NCBI GenBank assembly: GCA_030627405.1
Contig: DAOUSD010000113.1
Coordinates: forward strand, 1 to 6,325
Length of the DNA: 6,325 nt
DNA from: Deltaproteobacteria bacterium
Lineage (GTDB): Bacteria; Desulfobacterota; Desulfobacteria; Desulfobacterales; ETH-SRB1
Reading direction: 5' to 3'
The translations under genes and the position numbers were made by a program. Positions 1 to 5,900 of this stretch are shown here, piece after piece (positions within the stretch are counted from its first letter, which is position 1; each line of letters opens with the position of its first letter). The notes beneath the pieces were generated by a model. It was not told the DNA's origin. It was given only the letters and a program-made list of their open reading frames with translations, and made no database searches.

Positions 1-171
1 CTGCATGACAGCAAGGATGAAATAGCATGGGGCAGTCAAATAAGGTCATATGTCCTTCATCCTTACCAGATGGTCAAGGATCACAGAATAAATCTTGAAG
101 TCGGCGACGTTAACAGCGTTCTTGATGGAGCAATAGACCCTTTCATAGAGGGCGTGCTTCTTTCGCGATAG
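1..171 (+). CDS. prfB: Peptide chain release factor 2, C-terminal end (partial)
   Basis: The first 56 codons plus TAG read in frame 1 as the end of release factor 2, the cytoplasmic factor that recognises UGA and UAA stop codons and triggers hydrolysis of the finished peptide. The recognisable stretch is IAWGSQIRSYVLHPYQMVKD, followed by a DPFIE segment close to the stop, both typical of the RF2 C-terminus. The GGQ catalytic loop, the SPF codon-recognition motif and the possible programmed frameshift near codon 26 all lie upstream of the window and cannot be checked. The HD-domain gene starts 4 nt after the stop, suggesting co-transcription. The family assignment is firm; RF1 is less likely because the tail matches the RF2 pattern. 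Confidence 0.93.
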   Translation: MHDSKDEIAWGSQIRSYVLHPYQMVKDHRINLEVGDVNSVLDGAIDPFIEGVLLSR

Positions 172-175
172 TTTT

Positions 176-724
176 ATGAATCCTATTGATATTATTGATA
201 AGTACTACAAAAGCGGTTCAAGGGAATATGAGATTCTAATCCAACACGGCAAACAGGTCGCGAGAAAAGCCCTTGATGCCGCCAAAAAGGTGCCCCAATT
301 AAACCCGGACCTTGATTTTATAAAAGAAGCTGCGATGCTGCATGATATCGGCATGTTTTTGACGAATGCCACTGAACTGGGTTGTAAAGGCAAAAATCCG
401 TATATTTGTCATGGATATCTGGGCCGTGAAATACTAGAAAAGATCGGGTTTCCAAGGCATGCTCTTGTCTGCGAACGCCACGTAGGCGTGGGTATAACTA
501 TCGAAGATATTAACAAATATGCCCTTCCGCTGCCAAAACGTGATATGCTTCCTGTTTCAATAGAAGAGCAGATAATTTGCTTTGCAGACAAGTTCTTTTC
601 TAAAAATCGGGATTCACTAAAAAAAGAAAAATCTGTTGAAGATATAAAGCAATACCTTAAACCCTATGGGCTTGAAAAAGTCAAAAGGTTTCAGTCCTGG
701 GTTGATCTGTTTGAGCGGACATAA
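176..724 (+). CDS. HD-domain phosphohydrolase, small uncharacterised family
   Basis: This is a 182-residue soluble protein of the HD superfamily, metal-dependent phosphohydrolases that usually act on nucleotides or phosphate esters. The substrate of this subgroup is not known to me. Visible metal-site residues are H24, the H56-D57 pair in AMLHDIGM, H79 in PYICHGYLGRE, H102 in ERHVGVGI and D138 in ICFADKFF. That is the HD order H...HD...H...H...D, so the active site looks complete. No signal peptide or membrane segment is seen. The ATG is 4 nt after the prfB stop; no clear Shine-Dalgarno sequence precedes it, so translation may depend on ribosomes finishing prfB. The N-terminus (IIDKYY, then the first histidine) fits the family, which supports this start. 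The pathway is unassigned; nucleotide housekeeping or signalling are both possible. Confidence 0.88.
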   Translation: MNPIDIIDKYYKSGSREYEILIQHGKQVARKALDAAKKVPQLNPDLDFIKEAAMLHDIGMFLTNATELGCKGKNPYICHGYLGREILEKIGFPRHALVCERHVGVGITIEDINKYALPLPKRDMLPVSIEEQIICFADKFFSKNRDSLKKEKSVEDIKQYLKPYGLEKVKRFQSWVDLFERT

Positions 725-760
725 GAAAAGACAGTGCCTGAAGTTAATGGAAAGTAAAAA

Positions 761-1111
761 ATGAAACAAAATTCAGAAATACTCATTTACCGGACAAAAG
801 ATAACGAAATCAGGATAGAAACCCGTTTAAAGGATGAAACGGTTTGGCTTACCCAAGATCAAATGGCAATGCTTTTTGGGAAAGCAAAATCTACCATAAA
901 TGAGCATATTAAAAATATTTATGCAGAAGAAGAGCTGGAAGAGAACCAAACTTTGAAGAAATTCGGAATTTCCGAATTTCAGCAGAAAGCGCCAAATTAC
1001 TATAACCTTGATGTAATAATTTCAGTTGGTTACAGAGTAAAATCCAATCAGGGAACACAGTTCAGAGGCTACCAACGTAAGGCGGGACAGCCTGTAAATT
1101 CAATCAGTTAG
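761..1111 (+). pseudogene. RhuM-family protein, 3'-truncated remnant
   Basis: The first 102 residues match the N-terminal part of the virulence RhuM family: an ILIY opening, then ETVWLTQDQMAMLF with a helix-turn-helix-like segment (about residues 29-52), then the strongly conserved YNLDVIISVGYRVKS and GTQFR. Family members are usually around 300 residues or more and continue with a WAT-type motif right after GTQFR. Here the match stops at codon 102 (1064-1066). The next base, 1067, is the left end of an inverted-repeat element, which supplies 14 unrelated residues and a stop. No RhuM-like sequence resumes after the element. RhuM proteins occur on genomic islands and near toxin genes; their biochemical role is poorly known. 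A weak GGAAAG lies 6 nt before the ATG. It is probably non-functional, though a short HTH-bearing peptide could still be made. Confidence 0.8.
959..979. repeat. Near-perfect 21-bp palindrome inside the RhuM remnant
   Basis: Ten bases, AAATTCGGAA (959-968), are followed by one T and then by their exact reverse complement, TTCCGAATTT (970-979). It lies in codons for KFGISEF of the RhuM remnant. Perfect 10-bp arms are unlikely by chance in a window this size. The encoded residues resemble what I recall of the family, so it may be a by-product of codon choice or an intragenic protein-binding site. Confidence 0.6.
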
Positions 1112-1191
1112 CAACTCCTTAAATTTTGCTTGATTGTGGAATTGCCATAGAGCCAAAATGGCAAAAAATGTCCCGCTTTAAGTTGGTAGCC
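1067..1191. mobile_element. MITE-like 125-bp inverted-repeat element
   Basis: The left arm 1067-1088 and right arm 1170-1191 are inverted copies of each other, 22 bases each with 20 matching; the outer ends read GGCTACC and GGTAGCC. The 81 bp between them carry no coding signal. They contain a small hairpin, TTGCCAT (1142-1148) with ATGGCAA (1158-1164). The left edge coincides to the base with the point where RhuM homology ends. Size, terminal inverted repeats and lack of a transposase fit a non-autonomous element or REP-like unit. No target-site duplication is visible (left flank TTCAGA, right flank CTAAGA), and the right flank is not RhuM. A later deletion or recombination at the element must therefore be assumed. 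Confidence 0.6.
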
Positions 1192-1207
1192 CTAAGACTT
1201 AAAGCGG
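1173..1207. repeat. Second, overlapping inverted repeat at the right edge of the element
   Basis: CCGCTTTAAG (1173-1182) and CTTAAAGCGG (1198-1207) are perfect 10-bp inverted repeats separated by 15 nt. The first arm is also part of the right terminal repeat of the 125-bp element, so this strand segment can pair with either 1076-1085 or 1198-1207. The 1198-1207 copy resembles the inner left arm (8 of 10 bases), suggesting a partial third copy of the terminal repeat. No T-run follows, so an intrinsic terminator is unlikely. It sits about 33 bp upstream of the next gene start. Confidence 0.6.
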
Positions 1208-1240
1208 AAACTCAGGTTAGTTGAAGGGACGAAGAGATAT

Positions 1241-1785
1241 ATGTCAGAGAGCAAAATCGACAAAGATGCACTTCTTACTGAATACTCGGCTACTAATGAC
1301 GCCTATATGCATTATGACAATTTTTCCTGGCAGGTCGGCTCTGTCCTGATTGCAGGCGTATTTGTGTTTTGGGGGTTCTTAAGCGACCCGAACGTTGAGG
1401 CCAATCTGATAATTGCTAGTTCTATTCTTATATCGATCCTTATGTCCGCTTGGATGCTCTATTCGGACCACAATCGCCAAATTTTTCTCTGTAAGCTGCA
1501 TAGACTATATGAAATTGAGAATTTGCTTGGTCTTAAGCAACATTTGCGTTGGGGAGGAATTAGATAAGAAGTCGGAACCAAATTATCGTACCTTTGGGCT
1601 CTCTGGTCATTCCTTGAATGCATTCATATACGCAATGACATCACTCGGCGCACCTGTTATCGCCTTTATCAGAGGGGAAACGAACTGTCTTGCTGGCTGT
1701 GCCAATTCTGATCGTTGTTGGTGTCCTTATTTGGATCAATCGAAACGAAGGATCACTGAGTGAGAAACTGAAGAATATTTCCTGA
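1241..1785 (+). pseudogene. Four-helix membrane protein gene broken by two frameshifts
   Basis: The ATG at 1241 opens a frame that stops at 1567, but the protein clearly continues in the next frame and then in the third, ending at TGA 1783-1785. Dropping one G from each of two GGGG runs (1551-1554 and 1674-1677) restores a single 180-residue protein. That protein has about four hydrophobic helices: residues 31-47, 54-74, 125-144 and 148-165. A charged cytoplasmic-looking loop with LHRLYEIENLLG lies between the pairs, and the tail is basic. The third frame gives VLLAVPILIVVGVLIWINRN, an obvious membrane helix, which is the strongest evidence for the repair. I do not recognise the family. A purine-rich AAGGGA (1224-1229) lies 11 nt before the ATG and GAAGAG (1231-1236) lies 4 nt before it. 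It is either a real decayed gene or a sequencing/assembly indel at G runs. Confidence 0.72.
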
Positions 1786-1851
1786 AACCTCTCTTTTTGG
1801 GGTAATTGTAGTTCACATCGAACGATGAGTTTTGGAACGAAATGAGAGCCA

Positions 1852-1977
1852 GCATAACCAGCTAATTGACCCAACAGGAAAAGCCGGTTCGTTTTTTACT
1901 TTTACTAAGATCATCATAGAACTTGCTTTATCCAAGTGATTCTAAGCTTTTCCTGTTGGTCATCAGCAACGTTCGGT
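1852..1977. repeat. Long bulged inverted repeat between membrane pseudogene and toxin module
   Basis: The 14-bp arms CCAACAGGAAAAGC (1871-1884) and GCTTTTCCTGTTGG (1946-1959) are perfect inverted repeats with a 61-nt spacer. Pairing extends outward, so that 1861-1884 matches 1946-1967 with one mismatch and two single-base bulges. Outside the stem lie GCATAAC (1852-1858) and GTTCGGT (1971-1977), which loosely resemble the R-box ends of integron attC sites (RYYYAAC and GTTRRRY) but do not match them fully. The overall length of 126 bp is in the attC range. There is no T-run, so an intrinsic terminator is not supported. The structure is certain; the attC reading is only a possibility. Confidence 0.55.
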
Positions 1978-2002
1978 GAAAAATATATAGGAACATAGTA
2001 CG

Positions 2003-2518
2003 TTGAAAAATAAATGTTACATCATAGCTGGACCTAATGGTGCGGGGAAAACAACATTTGCTAATGAGTTCCTTCCGATTGAGGCCGAATGTCTGAACTT
2101 CATAAATGCGGATTTGATCGCTCAAGGCTTATCTCCTTTCCAACCAGACAAAATGGCCATCGAAGCAGGAAGATTAATGATTCAGAATATTAATGAGTGT
2201 GTTAAAAAGAGCGAATCGTTTGCTTTTGAAACAACACTTAGCGGCAAGGGATATATCAATAAAATAAAAAATTGGAAAACGAAACAATATGAAATCATAA
2301 TTTATTATCTCAAGGTTCCAACAGTGAAATTTGCAATTGAACGCGTGAAGCTGAGAGTTTCCCAAGGTGGTCATAATGTTCCTGAGCAGGATATCATTCG
2401 TCGATTTGAAAGAAGTTGGATCAATTTTCAACTGATATACAAACCTCTGGCTGATTCATGGATTGTGTTTGATACTTCTGGAAACCAGCCTGTTATCCTT
2501 GATGAATCGGAGAGATAA
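2003..2518 (+). CDS. Zeta-toxin-like P-loop kinase
   Basis: This 171-residue protein belongs to the zeta-toxin/UDP-GlcNAc kinase-like P-loop family. It has a Walker A motif GPNGAGKT at residues 10-17, FINADL with D37 in the position of the family's catalytic or substrate-binding aspartate, and FAFETTLSG at 73-81. A lid-like RVSQGGHNVP at 118-127 with arginines R133 and R134 follows, and FDTSG comes near the C-terminus. Classical zeta toxins phosphorylate UDP-N-acetylglucosamine and block cell-wall synthesis; whether this single-domain branch does so is unproven. The start is TTG at 2003, because no in-frame ATG precedes the Walker motif and AGGA (1989-1992) is 10 nt upstream. The next gene follows after 2 nt, giving a toxin-antitoxin-like pair. 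Length is near that of similar stand-alone proteins, and all key motifs are intact. Confidence 0.88.
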   Translation: MKNKCYIIAGPNGAGKTTFANEFLPIEAECLNFINADLIAQGLSPFQPDKMAIEAGRLMIQNINECVKKSESFAFETTLSGKGYINKIKNWKTKQYEIIIYYLKVPTVKFAIERVKLRVSQGGHNVPEQDIIRRFERSWINFQLIYKPLADSWIVFDTSGNQPVILDESER

Positions 2519-2520
2519 GA

Positions 2521-2712
2521 ATGAAAGAACACAATAAATATGCATTGTTAGGGTTAAAGGCCTTGGAGCGAGCCGCTGCAAAGGTCGCGGAAAATGCAAG
2601 AAAAAATAACTATAAAATTCCAGTATGGAAAAATGGGCGTATTGAATATGAAATTCCAGGAATAATCACTGAACAAGCCAGTGCACCTGATGCCAAAAGC
2701 AGAGGCGTTTAA
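2521..2712 (+). CDS. Small partner of the zeta-like kinase, putative antitoxin
   Basis: This 63-residue, mostly charged protein starts 2 nt after the kinase stop. GGAG (2509-2512, inside the kinase gene) lies 8 nt before its ATG, so the two are almost certainly translated from one message. The N-terminal half is predicted helical (ALLGLKALERAAAKVAENARKN). The second half reads IPVWKNGRIEYEIPG, a beta-like segment I recall from small proteins that accompany zeta-like P-loop proteins. No membrane segment or classical DNA-binding motif is seen. An antitoxin or accessory role is inferred from size and position only. It differs from classical epsilon antitoxin in sequence and lies downstream rather than upstream of the kinase. 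Confidence 0.75.
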   Translation: MKEHNKYALLGLKALERAAAKVAENARKNNYKIPVWKNGRIEYEIPGIITEQASAPDAKSRGV

Positions 2713-2713
2713 G

Positions 2714-2855
2714 AAGTTGTGTGGTTTTACTAAGGTTTTTCATTTTTTAAATTTACGTGGTAGCTTTTGGCACAGAATATAAAATGCAACCAATAAAGAC
2801 AAAGAAAGAAATTATTTGGTTTATCAATTAGCACGCCGAAGGCGTACCACAACTT
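2714..2855. repeat. Inverted repeat spanning the intergenic region after the toxin module
   Basis: AAGTTGTGTGGT (2714-2725) and ACCACAACTT (2846-2855) are inverted copies apart from a 2-nt insertion in the left arm; pairing can continue weakly outward. The enclosed 120 bp are AT-rich without a credible gene. At its right end is a tight GC hairpin, ACGCC-GAA-GGCGT (2833-2845), directly abutting the right arm. The whole looks like a structured intergenic repeat or miniature element. The left arm begins 2 nt after the stop of the small partner gene. No terminator-type T-run follows the hairpin. Confidence 0.5.
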
Positions 2856-2897
2856 TAGGCATTTTAGGCACTTTAGCTCACTTTAGGCACTTTTATG
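2852..2897. repeat. Tandem ACTTTAGGC array
   Basis: Five consecutive 9-10 nt units are visible: ACTTTAGGC (2852), ATTTTAGGC (2861), ACTTTAGCTC (2870), ACTTTAGGC (2880) and ACTTTTATG (2889). A further stray TTAGGCA lies at 2910-2916. The array sits between the toxin module and the promoter-like region of the redox gene. The roughly 9-10 bp period places units close to one helical turn apart, which could suit cooperative protein binding. It could equally be an intergenic repeat family scattered in the genome. Confidence 0.7.
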
Positions 2898-2931
2898 GTA
2901 CCGAATTCATTAGGCATAAAATGGAAATTCT

Positions 2932-2937
2932 TATACT
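2932..2937 (+). promoter_or_regulatory. Possible -10 box for the redox operon
   Basis: TATACT at 2932-2937 is a good -10 match. The best-spaced upstream element, TTAGGC at 2910-2915 with a 16-nt gap, is a poor -35. Transcription would start near 2944, leaving a leader of under 20 nt before the TTG. The nearby TTAGGC repeats could provide activator binding in place of a -35. Weakly supported. Confidence 0.3.
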
Positions 2938-2947
2938 ATAAACTTTT

Positions 2948-2954
2948 AGGAGGT
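2948..2954 (+). promoter_or_regulatory. Strong ribosome binding site deciding a TTG start
   Basis: AGGAGGT is a full-strength Shine-Dalgarno sequence, 5 nt before the TTG at 2960. It fixes the unusual TTG as the start of the 1100-residue protein and marks the head of a translation unit rather than continuation from the upstream toxin module. Confidence 0.85.
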
Positions 2955-2959
2955 ACGGC

Positions 2960-5900
2960 TTGTCAAACAAAATTCAGCTCACAATCAACGGAAAAGTAAC
3001 TGCAGTAAAACCTGATACCACTATCTTACAGGCAGCAGAAGAATCAGGGATAAAGATACCAACCCTTTGCTATCAAGAACACCTGAAGCCATTGGGACGA
3101 TGCCGTTTATGCATAGTTGAAATTGAAGGCCACGATCGTCTGGTTACATCGTGTGTCGCAAAGGTCAAACAAGGAATGGTTATAGATACCAATTCTGAAC
3201 GGGTCCGCCAGGCCCGTCAAAATAAAATAGAATTGATTCTGTCAAAACACTATGGAGACTGCGTAGCCCCATGCCACCTCACATGCCCTGCAAACGTGGA
3301 TATCCAGGGATATCTTGCGCTGCTTGCAAACGGTCAATATCTGGAAGCATTAAAACTCGTTAAGGAACGTTGCCCAATGCCCCTTGTAATCGGAAGGATA
3401 TGCCCCCATCCCTGTGAAACCGAATGCCGGCGCCAAAGAGTTGACGAGCCTGTTTGTATTAACTTTGCAAAGCGTTTTCTTGGTGATTATGAACGAAATA
3501 ATTATAAAAAATTAATTGTATGCCTCCCCGAACCTTCAGGTTACAGGGTTGCCGTGGTTGGAGGAGGACCGGCCGGGCTCTCCACTGCCTTTTATCTGAG
3601 ACAAATGGGCCATGAAGTGACTATATTTGAGGCCATGCCTGAGTTGGGCGGACAATTACGATATGGAATCCCTGATTACCGCCTTCCAAGACACATACTT
3701 GATCTTGAAATAGAATCAATCCTGCAGATAGGGATTGAAGCAAAAACCAATGTAGCCCTGGAAAAAGATTTCACCTTTGACAGCCTGTTTGCAGAAGGCT
3801 ACAGCGCAATTTTTTTAGGCATCGGGTGTTGGGGTTACCGAAATCTGAGAATACCCGGAGAAGAACTTCATGGCGTAATTGAAGGCACAAAATTTCTTAC
3901 AGATGTTTCACTAAGAAAAAATGTCGAAATTGGAAACAGGGTGATTGTTATAGGCGGCGGCAATACCGCAATTGACGCAGCACGAACCGCTCTTCGGCTG
4001 GGAGCAAAAAATGTTGCCATATACTATCGTCGATCAAGAGTAGAAATGCCGGCTCTTGCAGCAGAGGTTGATGCTGCAGAAGAGGAAGGAATCGAAATAA
4101 ATATACTTGTCGCTCCTTCACGGCTTATTGGTGAAAACGGCAAGTTAAAACAGATGGAATATATAAGTATGAGGCTCTGCGAAAAAGATTCCAGCGGAAG
4201 GTGCAGGCCGGGGCCCATATCCGGTTCAGAAAAAACAGTTGATGCTGATACTGTAATAACTGCTATCGGCCAGGTACCTGAAATGTCTTGTTTGCAGAAT
4301 GATGAAATTGGCCAAAAGTGCGAAACTACACGCTGGGGAACAATTGTTGCGCACCCGGGAACTCTTCAGACAAATGTAGTAGGTGTCTTTACCGGAGGAG
4401 ACGTCTTTACCGGCCCCAAAACAGTGGTGTCAGCTTTTAGTGCAGGCAGACGAGCCGCTCACTCCATTGATCTGTTCCTGCGCAAAAAACCTGTAAAATC
4501 TCCTAAAATGCCTTTTAACATAAGCAAAGGTCCCCTTGATAAAGTCGATTTACAAAACTTCGTCGGTGTTGCAAAGAAAGCAAGGGCAAAAATGCCGGAA
4601 CTTCCTGCCGGTGCCCGCCGCAATAACTTTGAAGAAGTAGATTTGGGGTTTTCAGAAGAAACTGCCGTTCAAGAGGCAAAGAGATGTCTTTCATGCGGAT
4701 GTATTGATGCCTTTGAATGCAAATTGAGAGAATATGCCACAGAGTATGAAGTAGATATTTCAAGCCTTGAAAGCCGGCAGGAAAAAAAGTTTGAAATAGA
4801 TGACACCCATCCTTACATCATAGTTGATCCGAACAAATGCATCAACTGCAGGCGATGCATGCGCAACTGCTCTGAATACCAGTGTTCAGATGCAATCAAG
4901 ATAGAAGCCATTGAATTTGATCAAAAAGGCAAGGCATCATTTTTCGGACCTGTAATCAACGACAATTGTGTTTCATGCGGTTTATGCGTAAGCAACTGTC
5001 CCACAGGCGCACTTATTGAAAAAACAAAAAAACAACCAGGTCCCTTCCATCTTGAAACCACTTCAACCACTTGTTCCGTATGCGGCTGCGGATGTAATTT
5101 AATATTAAACCATATCGGCAATGATTTGGTCAAAATAACATCAGATCTGAAAAAAAAGCCGAATTACGGCCATCTTTGTATTGATGGGAAGTTCAGATAT
5201 AAAGATACAAATGGAAGAAAAATGCTGGATAAGCCCCTGATCAAGCAAAATGGGGTCAAGCAAAACGGGCAATTTATTTCTGTAGAATGGGATGAGGCGA
5301 TTTCCCATGTTGTTCAGCGGCTCAAAACGCTTCAAAAAACATATGGGCCTGAATCTTTTGCAGGAATCGCAACACCGGCATGCACAAATGAAGAAGCATA
5401 TCTATTTCAGAAATTTTTAAGGGCTGTACTTAAAACTTCAAATATCGATTTTTTCAATAGCCCTTCTGAAATAGATATTCCCCATGAATTTATTTCGCTG
5501 TTTTCGACCACGGCTGAATATAGAACTATTGAAACCGCAAAACAGATTCTTATCACCTCTGATAATCCTGTTGCTCAATATCCAATAATCGATGCGCTTG
5601 TCAGACGCGCTCAAAGAAAAAACAAAGCGACAGTCTCTTTTGTGGATAACGCGTTACCTGATATTTCAGACGAAATGCCGACTGCTTTTCTTTATTCAAA
5701 GGAAATTTTTAAGTGGGATGCAAATCAGCTTGAACAACTCCTTTCAATGTCCGGACAGGGATTTTTGCATCTTTTTCCGCTTGTTTTTAAATCAAATGGT
5801 CTTGGCTTGTTTAATATGGGCGTTTCACCAAACCTCTTCCCCGGACAAAAGCGGGCAAATGATATTGAGGAACGCAAAAAATTAGAAAATGCCTGGAAAA

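Noticed and set aside
1551..1677. Programmed ribosomal frameshifting in the membrane protein gene
   Set aside because: Two +1 shifts at plain GGGG runs without a slippery-stop arrangement would be needed; mutation or sequencing indels explain it more simply.
1946..1977. Rho-independent terminator after the membrane pseudogene
   Set aside because: The stem loop is 61 nt and no T-run follows the right arm.
2852..2897. CRISPR array
   Set aside because: Units of 9-10 nt are directly adjacent with no spacers.
2897..2908. Adjacent KpnI and EcoRI sites (GGTACCGAATTC) suggesting cloning-vector sequence
   Set aside because: The flanking bases continue the TTTAGGC repeat pattern on both sides and no vector sequence follows; a chance juxtaposition.
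4515..5335. Several minus-strand reading frames of 64-82 codons
   Set aside because: All are antisense to cysteine-motif-bearing coding sequence, with no recognisable product or ribosome binding site.
5592..5885. A separate 97-residue + strand reading frame
   Set aside because: It lies wholly within the fusion gene in another frame and shows no domain or start signal; a shadow frame.
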